A DNA stretch of 64,000 bases from Panax quinquefolius (Eukaryota; Streptophyta; Magnoliopsida; Apiales; Araliaceae), in assembly GCA_020205615.1 (NCBI GenBank), contig CM035170.1, forward strand, positions 7,372,311 through 7,436,310, written 5' to 3'. The notes beneath the pieces were generated by a model. It was given only the letters and a program-made list of their open reading frames with translations. It ran no database searches and had not been told where the DNA came from. Both the position numbers and the translations under genes were made by a program. Positions 43,790-54,673 of this stretch are shown piece after piece. The stretch's first letter is position 1. Every line of letters starts with the position of its first letter.

Positions 43790-44200
43790 TCATAAAGAGA
43801 ACTTCTGTTATTCCATTCTTTATTATTCTGCTGAAATTACCAGTATACGCGGACTACCCTATACTTGGTGACATTCTTCTAATATTCCGCTTTTTATTAT
43901 TATTACGTTGGAATATCCTCGTTCATGCATTTCGCACGCCTGCACCGGTTCCGCCTTTATTATTATTCTGCTGAATATCCTCGTTCGTGCGTTCGCTATG
44001 GGACCGGGTTCCATCTTTATTATTATTCTGCTTGGAATATCCTATCAATGCGTGCTTCGCCGGACCTAGTTCCATCTTTATTATCATGTTGGAACATCCC
44101 GCTTGGCATGTAATTTACTTTGACCGTTCCGTTACTTATTAATCTATTGAATAACTCGCTCTTGCGCTGGCACACCGCATGCATGGTGATTTCTTTTGTT
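43790..44200 (+). repeat. Roughly 60-bp tandem units in subfamily D/E/G LTRs
   Basis: Units with gttccatctttattatta and a ctgctggaatatcc-type core repeat every 55-65 bp. The same array is at 24230-24600, 40270-40640, 49900-50310, 52990-53390, 55400-55850, 58930-59370 and 62040-62470, on the strand of each LTR. It lies downstream of the TATA box, so it would be transcribed. Confidence 0.8.
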
Positions 44201-45242
44201 ATTCCATTCGTTATTATACTCATTGGTTAAAGTTTTAACTTCTATACTCCATGAAATTAGTGGAATACCCTTGATATTCAAGGCTTCATCCAAAGATCTT
44301 TTCATGGAAATGTTCTTCCGAGCATTCTTGAATTTTACTCTACAAAGCAAGATCATGTTGACAATTTGAACGTTATTAGTTCCTCGGATAAATTAATTCT
44401 TGAACTTGTTTTATTGAATTCTTATATCATTGTCATCATCCTCATGTTTATATTTTGTTGAAAGTCATTTGTGGCCCTGTAGTGCATAGATGGACTTGGT
44501 ATGATTATGACGAGTGTGATTATTTCGGTATAATCATGAATCGTAATGTTATAAATGATGTGGTAAAAGTCCTCATTGGCCCGTAGTGCATTAATGAACA
44601 GTTGTTGGCATGATCATGACCATTAATGAATACACAAATATCCTTTATCCGTAGTGCATGGATATTTTGTGGTCGTGATACTAAAGAATATCCTTGGCCG
44701 TAGTGCAGGGGTGATTCGATTATGTGGATTATTTATTAAGCTGAGTCCCAGCGATAAAAGTCATGAAAAATCTTTTAAATCATAGAAGATCGTAGATTTT
44801 ATTCTCTACTTGACTCTTCTAATGGATTGCTTGTTCCGCTGCAGTTAAACTTGATGTTTGTTATATTTTATTAGTTTAACACTGTTGAAGGCTAATGATA
44901 ATTTATTCTGCATTATCTTAGTCATAATATTTCTTACTGGGCTAGTTGAGTTCACCCTTTATTTCACTGTTATCTTCAGGAAATGAGAATATAGCCGGAC
45001 GAAGTCGGGGAACTGGAGTGATGGACCGTATGATAGTATTAGTAGTCCTCACTATTCTGTTAAATAGTGTGACAATAAATGTAATGAGAACTTATTCTGA
45101 GAGTGGATATTATCTAGAAGATAGTATTTGTATTAAAACTCATAGCTCTCTTGTTTTATATTAAAGATTGTATTTGTATTCTGTATCATGTATTTGGCGA
45201 CTCAGAATAAGTGATGTATACCTATTTTTGGGGCATCATAGT

Positions 45243-45254
45243 TGGTATCAGAGC
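45243..45254 (+). other. Primer-binding site of element VII
   Basis: tggtatcagagc is intact and complementary to initiator tRNA-Met. It lies two bases after the LTR. Confidence 0.88.
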
Positions 45255-45429
45255 TTAGGGATATGATCCCTGGCTAAGATTTGAGAATAGAACTAGGAGG
45301 GGAGAGACGGAGAATTCCTTCGCTAGTATGACCTACCTAAGTTTTTTTTGGTATTTAATTGGTCGGTCAGAATATATGGATAATATGTTACATGTCAATT
45401 AACCTTTTGTTTTGTGGCAGTATCTAAAA

Positions 45430-46618
45430 ATGACATCCGAGAATGTTGAGAATAGCAATGGAGCACATGCGATCATTGATTCACCACATATCAATAATCA
45501 GGATAATGTGCATCAGGAAGACGACAATCCTCATTCAAACAACAACACTGACCAAATGATGAATGATGGAATGTTCAGAGGCTTTATGCAATTCATGCAA
45601 TAAAGAAAGTAGAGCGGCTCTCATCCAAAATATATTGGAACCACTCGAAACTCTTTGACGGGCCACCGCCAAACACTTCAAGGAGCTGGGACCACCGGAG
45701 TTTATTGAGAGCCAAAACCACTTAAGGCGGAAGCATGGATAAAGCAGATCACCAAGATATTTGATGTCTTAGGATGCTCCGAGGAGCAAAGGTTCCTTTC
45801 ACGCCTTTATGTATTTGGAGAGGCGACATCGGTGGGAATCGGTAAAGCGACTCAACTCGCCGCATTGAAAATGTCTTGGGAGAAGTTCCAAGAACTATTC
45901 AACGACAAGTACTTTCCCAAAGTATTCGCTCACATGAAGGAGGTGGAGTTCATCAAGTTGGAATGTATAATATACGACCGTGTCGCAAAGACGAAGCAAA
46001 GTTTGCCGAAGTTGTCCCTGTTTGCGTCCCACTTAGTGAATAATGATGAGAGAATGACGCGGATGTTTTTAAGAGGTTTGAAGCCAGAGATACGTCAATA
46101 TCTTATTTCTCATAAACGGTGTTTGTATTCAAATGTTGTAAATAGGGCTCAGTTAGTGGAGCGCGATAACGAGTCAACGCAACCAAAAGAGAGCAGCCGG
46201 CAAAATGATAATACCAGCGAGAGCAGTCATCGAAGCGGTGACAACAAGCGTGAAGGGAATCAACATTCCAGAAATGGTAACCACTTCGGTAGTAATCAGG
46301 GCCAAAGCAATAAGAATGGACATTTCAAGAAGAGAAGATTCAATAATGATTGAAAGACGTCAGCACCAGCACCCGTTGTTAAGGAAGGAGAACGACCACC
46401 TATCATATGCTTCAAATGCAGAGGGAAGGGACACATTAGTCCAAACTGTGCGATGCCGTCCAAAACATGTTATAATTGTGGAAGAGAAGGTCACTTAGTC
46501 CAATTTTGTCGTTCATCGAAGACAAGTTCAGCTAGGATGGAGGCACCAAAGGTAGTCCCGGAAAAAGTCAAAGCCAGAAGGTCAAGGAAAGCGTTTGTTG
46601 TGACCTCCCAAAAAGTAA
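45430..46618 (+). pseudogene. gag, element VII
   Basis: The start at 45430 (MTSENVENSNGAH) is chosen by comparison with the other copies; an in-frame ATG 18 bases upstream is less likely. The first frame stops at 45601 just after MMNDGMFRGFMQFMQ. The capsid continues in frame 45832-46353 (LKMSWEKFQELFNDKYF, RMTRMFLRGLKPEIRQYL). A Ser/Asn/Arg-rich linker follows. Two CCHC knuckles lie at 46410-46440 and 46459-46500 (CYNCGREGHLVQFC). Confidence 0.82.
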
Positions 46619-47125
46619 GGAACCCAAATGAGGTTATCACTGGTAAGCTTATCATAAACTCTAGCGAAGTCTATACTTTATTTGATACCGGTTCTACCCA
46701 TTCTTTTATTTCTCCTACTTAAGCTCAACGATTAAATTTGACTCCGGAGAAATTAGACTTTGACTTATCTGTGGAAACTTCGTTGGGAGAAACCTTTATT
46801 ACATCCACTGTTTATAAGTCTTGTTTGGTTCAAATTGGTACCCTCACATTACCTGTCGATCTTATTTCATTAAAAATACTTGCATTTGACGTGATTCTAG
46901 GGATTGATTGGTTAACTACTCATCATGCAAAAATTGATTGTTTTCATAAGGTTGTTAGCTTTCATATTCCTAATCAAACTATTATGCGAACTCAAGTGAC
47001 CAAACCATTAAAATCAATCACGGTCATCTCAAGCCATAAAGCTATTCGTTTATTGAAAAACGGATGTCAAGCTTTCTTAGCCCATCGCCACAGATTTAAA
47101 CAAAATACGCCGGGCTTTGAATGAT
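46619..47125 (+). pseudogene. Aspartic protease and linker, element VII
   Basis: The frame from gag continues through VITGKLIINSSEVYTLFDTGSTHSFIS, which has the catalytic Asp, to a TAA at 46720-46722. Other copies read Cys-Ala there. The frame 46738-47124 then carries the rest, including KILAFDVILGIDWLTTHH and the linker to RT. Only one stop breaks the domain. Confidence 0.85.
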
Positions 47126-47930
47126 ATTTCTATTGTTAATAAATTTCCCGACGTATTTCAAAGAACTTCCCGGCATACCCCAGTAGTGAAATTGAATTTT
47201 GTATCGACCTTGAACCCGCAGACAAAACCCATTTTCAAAGCCCCATATCGAATGGCTCTATTGAACTTCGTGAGTTAAAGACCCAACCGCAGGAATTGTT
47301 AGACATCGGCTTTATTCGTCCCTAGTACTTCTCATAGGGTCCTCCCTGCTCTATTCGTGAAAAAGAAAGATGGGAGTATGCGATTTTGTATTGATTATCT
47401 GAGAGTCAATCATGTCACCATCAAAATAAGTACCCATTGCCACGTATTGATGACCTGTTTGACCAATTGCAAGGAGCCAAATTCTTTTCAAAGATTGATC
47501 TTCGTTCCGGATATCACCAATTGAAGATTAGAAACCGGCGACATTCCAAAGACGACTTTCGTAACTCCTAAGACGGCATTATGATTTCCTAGTCATGTCC
47601 TTTGATTGACTAATGCTCTCTTTGCCTTCATGGATATGATGAACCTAGTATTCAAGGAATATTTGGATCACTTTGTGGTCGTGTTTATTGATGACATCCT
47701 TATTTATTCCAAAAGCCATGAAGATCATGAGCAACACTTGAGGCTGACACTCCAAAAGCTTCGTGAATACAAACTTTATGCTAAGTTGAAGAGATGTGAG
47801 TTCGGCTGAGGAAGTAGCATTCCTTGGGCACGTAGTATCAAGTCATGGAATATCACCGACCACACAAAGATCAAGAAATTCAAAGTCGGGAGCAACCTAA
47901 ATTAGTGATCAAGTACGAGCTTTCTTGGCT
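47126..47930 (+). pseudogene. Reverse transcriptase, element VII
   Basis: The fingers region ([17 protein letters not shown]) is frameshifted at 47130-47420. The frame 47606-47809 carries [20 protein letters not shown], with both catalytic Asp (residues 29-30), then [12 protein letters not shown]. The thumb to 47930 is degraded around CTG/CAG positions. Confidence 0.8.
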
Positions 47931-48470
47931 TAATTGGTTATTATCGGAGATTCGTGGAAGGATTTTTCTCGAATAGTCGCTCCATTAACTCAAATTGACT
48001 CGAAAAAGATACAAAGTTCGGTTGGAGCGAAGAATGTGAGAAGAGTTTTCAAGAACTCAAGAGAGACTCATTTCAAAGACTGCTCGGCAATACCATCCTG
48101 CCTCGGAGGGATTTGTCATCTCAAAGTGATGCTTCGTGTAAAGGTCGGGATGTGTTCTCATGCAACATAGGAAAGTCATAGCTTTATGCCTCAAGACAAC
48201 TCAAAGAATATGAGAGGAATTATCCTACTCATGACCTGAGTTAGCAAAATCATTGTCTTCGCACTTAAAATTTGGAGGCATTACTTGTATGGGGAGAAGG
48301 TGGAGATCTTTGCAGATCATAAAAGCCTCAAATATTTTTTCACTCAAAAGGAACTCAACATGCGACAACGACGTTGGCTTGAACTATTGAAAGATTATGA
48401 TCATACCATCCAATACAATCCTGGAAAAGCGAACGTGGTAGCTGAGGCATTGAGTAGAAGATCATATGCA
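47931..48470 (+). pseudogene. RNase H, element VII
   Basis: The N-terminal half ([17 protein letters not shown]-like) is frameshifted. The C-terminal half is open from 48285: [23 protein letters not shown], with the third catalytic Asp at residue 11, then [23 protein letters not shown]. The residue after NVVA is Glu where the other copies have Asp, and this position is normally catalytic. Confidence 0.8.
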
Positions 48471-49141
48471 AGTACGAGTGCGATATTGTCAACACAAATG
48501 CCCATTTTGTGTGACTTGAAAAGGATGGAGATAGAGTTAAAGACTCCAGGGACCCATGTGATGATGGCGAATATACGAGTTGAACCGACTTTAATTGATA
48601 AAGTTAAAGCTGCTCAAGCTACAGACCTGGAGCTGATGCGTATGAGGAAGAAAGTGCAAGAAGGTGCAATGCCGGAAGCAAGAATCGATGAAGAAGGAAT
48701 ACTTCGAGTCAACACCAGACTTTGTGTTCCTAACGACCCTGATTTAAAGTATAAAATCATGATGGAGGCGCACAACACACCGTTTGCAATCCATCATGGG
48801 AGTACCAAAATGTATCATGATATTCGTCATACATTTTGGTGGAGCAATATGAAGAGAAAGATAGCGCTGTTTATCTCAAGGTGTCTAACTTGTCAACGAG
48901 TTAAATCGGAGCATCAAGTACCAAAAGGTCCATTGCAACCACTTGAAATTCCAGAGTGGAAGTGGGAGCACATTATCATGGATTTCGTTACCGATCTTCC
49001 TACGGTTTCTCAAGGTATAGATGCGATTTGGGTCATTGTTGTTAGATTGACCAAGTCTGCTCATTTCTTACCGATACGAGAAACTTATACACTTGAACGT
49101 CTTGCTCGTATGTACATAAACGAGATTGTAAGACTGCATGG
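48471..49141 (+). CDS. Integrase N-terminal part, element VII (interrupted at 49141)
   Basis: It lies in the open frame 48285-49154. H163, H170, C200 and C203 form the zinc finger, and D233 (IIMDFV) is the first catalytic Asp. VIVVRLTK replaces the usual VIVDRLTK. The last residues of the frame (VRP) come from the LTR of element VIII. When the insertion and one duplicate are ignored, the frame continues without shift at 57192. Confidence 0.85.
49137..49141 (+). repeat. Target-site duplication of element VIII
   Basis: catgg at 49137-49141 is repeated exactly at 57187-57191, directly flanking TGTGAG...GTCACA. Confidence 0.93.
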
Positions 49142-51642
49142 TGTGAGACCCTAATTTTATGAAATAAAAGTATTCAATTTTTTTTCTATTTTGGTAAATA
49201 AAGACAAGATTGATTATTGATGCTTATGTGATAAGTCACTCCGCTTTTGTTTTATTAGTATTATTAATGTAATAAAATGTAAAAATCTTTTATATAAAAA
49301 ATGTAATACTTTTATAAAGTTATTCTATAAATAGAATATATTATATTCTATTATGCATAGTATTTTTGCATAGTAAAATCTTTTATATAAAATAGAATAC
49401 TTTTATAAAGTTACTTTATAAATAAAATATATTATATTTTATTATGCATAGTGTTTGCATAGTAAAATCTTTTATAAAGTTATTCGTTTTATTAGATTAT
49501 AAATAGAATATATTATATTTTATTTAAAAGATTTTGCTTTTAAATATGGATCTGTCAGATTAAAGTAAATCAATCTGGACCGTTCATGAGTTAGTTACTT
49601 ATTACGATCCATTTTTCTATAAATAAGCTCATTCCTTCATTATTTCTTACGAATTCAATTGAAACTCTGAGAGAGAAACTATAGAGAGTTCTTCTTCTAT
49701 AATCTTGAGCGTATTTCTTTAGAGTTTAAGAAAGCTTTGAGCGTAATGCAAGTTTTCTTCGAGTATATCCTCGCCTACCGATTGAATACTCTTCTTTCAA
49801 AGGTAGGGATATAATTGTCGTGCTCAGTAAAGGATATTATTATTATTATTTATTATTCCATTGGAATAAATCGTATCTGTACGCGACTACCCTATACTTG
49901 GTAAAATTCTTCATTATTCAATTCTTTATTATTATGTTGAATAACTTTTGCTTATGCCAAGTACTAGCATACATGGTGAAATTCTTCTAATATTCCGTTC
50001 TTTATTATTACGCTTAATATCCTATCTCGTATGCGTTCGCCGGACCGGTTCCATTATTTATTATTCTTCGCCTAATATCCTCATCTGCATGCGTTTCGCC
50101 TGGGTCACAGTTCCATTATTTATTATTCGCCGAATATCCTGCTCTGCATTTACGCCTTGGACCGGTTCCATTATTTATTATTCTGCTGGGAATAACCTCT
50201 CTGTGCGATCTATCGCATTTATGGTGAATCCTTCATTATTACATTCTTTATTATTCTGTTGGAATAACATGTCTATGTGGATTACCACATGCATGGTGAA
50301 TGATCCTTCGTATTCATACGAATACTATTTTCATTAAAAAGGGGTTTCTGCCAGGGGCAGATTCGTAATTTTTCTGACCCTCAAAAATTTTGGAAAAATT
50401 TGAAATGACAATTTGATGAGTTTTCTAGATTGTGTCCAAAAATGGCAATTTTTGGATGTATAGATTAAGAGTTATGGATTTTATGGGAAAAGACCATTTT
50501 AAAAGTAAACCCTTATAACTCCTTGTGGTTAACTCCAAAATTGGTGAACTTTTTTATTGGGAGTACATGTATATAACAGGAGTATACCCTATAAATTTCG
50601 AAATTTTTGGACAAAAGTACAATTTATGATAAATGTCTAAATATTCGGCAGTTTTAGCCATATGAAAAATAGTAAATGAATTTTAAAAATTCTGAGAAAA
50701 ATATATGTTCAAGATGGGACTATATTCTGCTAAATTCTAGAAAAGAATAATTTTTGGGACTGATTTGGTATTTTTTATGAAAATAGTTTAGCTACGAACA
50801 TATGAGTTAAATATGTTATGTGGAGTTGAAGAATTGGTAAATAGGATTTTATGGCTTGGAAATCCTTTATAAGGTAAATGCAGATTTTTGATGAGTAATT
50901 TGATTATTGGTGATGAAATCTTATGAGTATGACTTTTTTGAATGATTAAATGCATTATTTAGAAAAGTGTAAAACAATTAAATATAATTGTTTATACGTT
51001 TAAGAAGTGATTAAAATATTGTTATAGTATTTAACAGTATTAGATTATGATTTTATTAAGTAATTGATAATGTCTGGATAAATTTAAAGTCTTTAATATT
51101 TATCCTTGATTTAGTTTGATTAATGCTTATAATATTGTCATCATCCTCATATTTATAATGTGTTGAAAGTCATCTTTGGCCGTAATGCATAGATGGACTT
51201 GGTATGATTCTGACCAGGGATTATTCGGTATAATCATGACCGTAATGTTACAAATGATGTGGAAAAAGTCATCTTTGGCCGTAGTGCATAGATGGACTTG
51301 GTATGATTATGACCCGGGATTATTCGGTGTAATCATGATCGTAATATTACAAATGATGTGGAAAAAGTCCTCATTAGCCCGTAGTGTATTGATGGACAGT
51401 TTTTGGTATGATTATGGCTATGGATTCTCTTCGGTCAAGGGTGCAAAGATGAATTGTTTTATAGCATGATCAGGACCGTTGATAAAAAACACGATTATCT
51501 TTGGCCCGTAGTGCATGGATAATTTGTGGTCGTATTCTATACGACAGCTCAACAGTTTTATTATTAAGTTGTATTTGAATTTTGTACCATGTATCTAGCG
51601 ACTCAGAATGGGTGATGTATACCTAATTTTGGGGGTGTCACA
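49142..51642 (+). mobile_element. Element VIII 5' LTR
   Basis: It runs from tgtgagaccctaa to gggggtgtcaca. The left part resembles subfamily D, with gataagtcactc, tgcatagt motifs and a TATA box at 49618-49625. Roughly 60-bp units lie at 49900-50310. The block 50370-51110 resembles element IV. The right part holds 99-bp tandem units (51166-51460). The conserved ctagttgagctcaccc block is absent. Confidence 0.88.
51166..51460 (+). repeat. 99-bp tandem units, element VIII 5' LTR
   Basis: Three units start at 51166, 51266 and 51365 (aagtcatctttggcc); the third is divergent. The same array is at 56714-57010. Because 99 is a multiple of three, it yields open frames with repeated peptides (HRWTWYD), which are not genes. 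Confidence 0.85.
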
Positions 51643-51644
51643 GT

Positions 51645-51656
51645 TGGTATCAGAGC
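51645..51656 (+). other. Primer-binding site of element VIII
   Basis: tggtatcagagc is intact two bases after the LTR. Confidence 0.88.
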
Positions 51657-51820
51657 TTAGGGATATGGTCGCTGGCGGAGATAAGAGTCTAGAACTAGGA
51701 GGAGAGACAGAGTTATATACTTCGCTTTAGTGTGTGACTTACCTAAGTCAAATTGTTTACTTGATAAGTTGACAAATTATGATATGTCAATTAACCTTTC
51801 TTTTGAAGCTATATTCTAGA

Positions 51821-51908
51821 ATGATATCTGAAATACAGGAGATGAGAAATGGGAAAATCATGATAGCACGGAAATTATTGGGAAGATACAATCTGAAAAG
51901 AAAGAAAC
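51821..51908 (+). pseudogene. gag N-terminal remnant, element VIII
   Basis: An ATG at 51821 (MISEIQEMRNG) sits at the same distance from the PBS as the gag start of element VII (MTSENVENSNG). The reading runs into the nested LTR after 29 codons. Almost all of gag and pol is gone. Confidence 0.6.
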
Positions 51909-54600
51909 TGTGATGCCCCCAAAATAGGTATACATCACCTATTCTGAGTAGCCAAATACATGGTACAGAATACAAATACAACTTAATTATACAACTGTCG
52001 TGTAAAGTACGACAAAACATAAGCTATGAGTTTTAATACAAATATTATCGTTTAGACAATATACAAACTCAAATTCAATATTATTACATTTATTTTCCAC
52101 TATTTCACTGAATAGTGAGGACTACTAATGCTATCATCTAGTCCGTCACTCCGTTCCCCGACTAGTCCCTGCTACGTTCTCATTTCTTGAAGAGAACAAT
52201 AAAAGTAAAAGGGTGAGCTCAACTAGCCCAGTAGGAAATATTATGACTAAGATAATGCAGAATATATTATCATTAGCCTTTAACAGTGTTAAACTGATAC
52301 AATATAACAACCATCAAGTTTAACTGCAGCGGAACAAGCAATCCATTAAAAGAGTCAAGTAGAGAATAAAATCTACTATCTTTTATGATTTAAAAGGTTT
52401 TTCATCACTTTTATCGAGACTCGACAATAAATAATCCACATCATCAAATCATCCCTGCACTATAGGCCAAGGATATTCTTTAGTATCACGACCACGAATT
52501 ATCCATGCACCACGGGCCAAGAATATTTGTGTATTCAATAATGGTCATGATCATGCCAACAACTGTCCATCAATGCACTACGGGCCAATGAGGACTTTTA
52601 CCACATCATTTGTAACATTACAGTCATGATTACACTGAATAATTCCTGGTCATAATCATACCAAGTCCATCTATGCACTATAGGCCACAGATGACTTTCA
52701 ACAAAATATAAACATGAGGATGATGACAATGATATAAGAATTCAATAAAACAAGTTCAAGAATTATTTTATCCTGGAACTAATAACGTCTAAATTGTCAA
52801 CATGATACTGCTTTGTAGAGTAAATTCAAGAATGCCCAGAAGAATATTTCCATGAAAAGATCTTTGGATGAAGCGCTTGATATCGAGGATATTCCACTAA
52901 TTTCATGGAGTATAGAGTCAAAACTTTAACCAACCGAGTATAATAAGGAATGGAATAACAAAAGAAATCACCAGCATGCGATAGATCAAGACAGCGGTGT
53001 TATTCCAATGTAATAATAAATAACGGAATCGTGTCCGGTAGAAAAGCGCACGCATGTGATATTCAACGTAATAATAAAGACGGAATCGGTCCCACAGAAA
53101 ACGCATTGTGATAGGATATTCAATGAATAATAAAAAGCGGAATCGGTCCGGCGTGAACGCATGCATATATTCAACAATGAATAATAAAGACGGAATCAAT
53201 CCCAATAAAACGCATATATCTGAGATATTCCAATGAATAATAAAGATTTTAACCAGGTCCTGCGTAGAAACGCTTGATGATGGGATGTTCCAACGAGAAT
53301 GATAAAGAATGAAACAACGAAGAATTTCACCAAGTATAGGGTAGCCCACGTATCAAAGGTTATTCCAATGAATAATAAAGAATGGAATAACGTAAGTTCT
53401 CTTCATAGATAAGAAAGAAATAATACTCCCTACCTTTAGAAAAAGCTGGATACCTTTGGAATAGTGAGGTAGCGGACTTCTCTTCTTCTTTCTATAATTT
53501 CTCTCTATAATAATAGCTCTAAAGCTTTTGTGAATTGGTGAGAAATGAAGGAAGAATGAGCTTCTATTTATAGAAAAATATAGTTTCGATAATCAGACGT
53601 TTTGGGGCTCGAAAATTTCAAAGACAATACCTCCAACTTTTCCTTTATTTTTAATTTAGTCATGGAAGTATTATCAAACTTGCACCACCTCCCCTAATAG
53701 TAAATAATGTGATTTAATAGTAAATTATGTGAATCAATAGTTCTAGACATGTGAAAATACGAATTACAGTATAGTACCTCCATCTATACCTCCATCTTTA
53801 ACTTAGTCATGCAAGTATTATCAATCTTGCACCAACTCCCCTAATAGTGACAAGAATGTGAAGCAATAGTATACACATGTGAATAAATAGTTATAATCAT
53901 GTGAAATAATAGCAATCAATTGCTCATTTATCCGGTTAAATATCCGATTGGTCAATATAACCTCCAGACATCAATTATTATCGAAATAATTATCGATTTT
54001 CACTAACACAAATAATTCCAACACAATGAAACCATTTTTATCAAAAATATAAATTTTAAAATTTTGAAGTTTGACTTTTCCTGAAAAAGTCAACTGTTGA
54101 CTTTTTGACCAAATAGTGAATTCAGGAAAATTTTGTGTTTATAGACTATTTTTACTAATTTCATCGTTCTAGACAATAATCGAATCAATAATATGAGAGA
54201 TATGATGCAGCAATTACTGTAGCAATAATTGAGTATAACTGAGTGACTTCTCACGTAAGCATCAATAATCAATACCGTGTGCTACTATGCAACCACGCGT
54301 ATTACTGTATTTTTACTACCGTGTAGTTTAACAGTTAACTGTAAAACTTTCGCCGTTATTTTTATAAAGTATTTTTGTCGTTTTCTTAATCCGAAAATAA
54401 TTCCGTTGTGGGGGTCCACCAATGATTGTGCCGTTGTACGAATATTCCCCGACTAATCGAATATTATATAACAACTTGCGTACTTTGCAAAATTTGTAAA
54501 TATTACCCACAACTATAACATTATATCAAATCCACACCATAATATTCAAAAATATATTTCGAGAAAATTTAATCTTTATTAAAAAAGTTGGGGTCTTACA
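51909..54600 (-). mobile_element. Element IX: solo LTR (subfamily G/H)
   Basis: This single LTR of 2692 bp runs from tgtgatgcccccaaaat to ggggtcttaca. It has no PBS, PPT or coding sequence of its own. Flanks are gaaac on the left (51904-51908) and gaaag on the right (54601-54605), a 4-of-5 match. Conserved block 52208-52229; roughly 60-bp units 52990-53390; reversed TATA box 53565-53572; AATAGT-rich U3 repeats 53690-53910. Solo LTRs arise by recombination between the two LTRs of a full copy. Confidence 0.82.
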
Positions 54601-54673
54601 GAAAGGTATTCTCATCTTTTCGAATATCAGGTACGTACGTAAATTTCGAGGGCAAAATTTCATGAGAGGTGAT
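54601..54673 (+). other. End of internal region and PPT, element VIII
   Basis: It matches the stretch after the chromodomain (ggtattctcatcttttcg, then aatttcgagg) seen at 18008-18060. It ends in the purine-rich catgagaggtgat next to the LTR. Confidence 0.75.

Larger units (their letters stand above)
43253..45240 (+). mobile_element. Element VII 5' LTR, first ~370 bp missing
   Basis: It aligns with 58450-60402. It holds an 11-bp array (tgcatagtgtt, 43432-43472), a TATA box at 43613-43620, roughly 60-bp tandem units at 43790-44200 and the conserved block at 44938-44958. The gataagtcact motif occurs twice near the broken left edge (43264 and 43295). Confidence 0.85.

Noticed and set aside
51176..51469. 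Open frame with internally repeated peptide (HRWTWYD, LQMMWKKSSL)
   Set aside because: It is a translation of the 99-bp LTR tandem units; 99 is divisible by three, so the repeats stay in frame. The same artefact is at 56723-57028.
52918..53349. 143-codon hydrophobic minus-strand frame, possible membrane protein
   Set aside because: It covers the roughly 60-bp tandem units of LTR IX (TTATTATT-rich gives Tyr/Ile/Phe). Similar frames arise at 62000-62290 and 24346-24597 from the same array.
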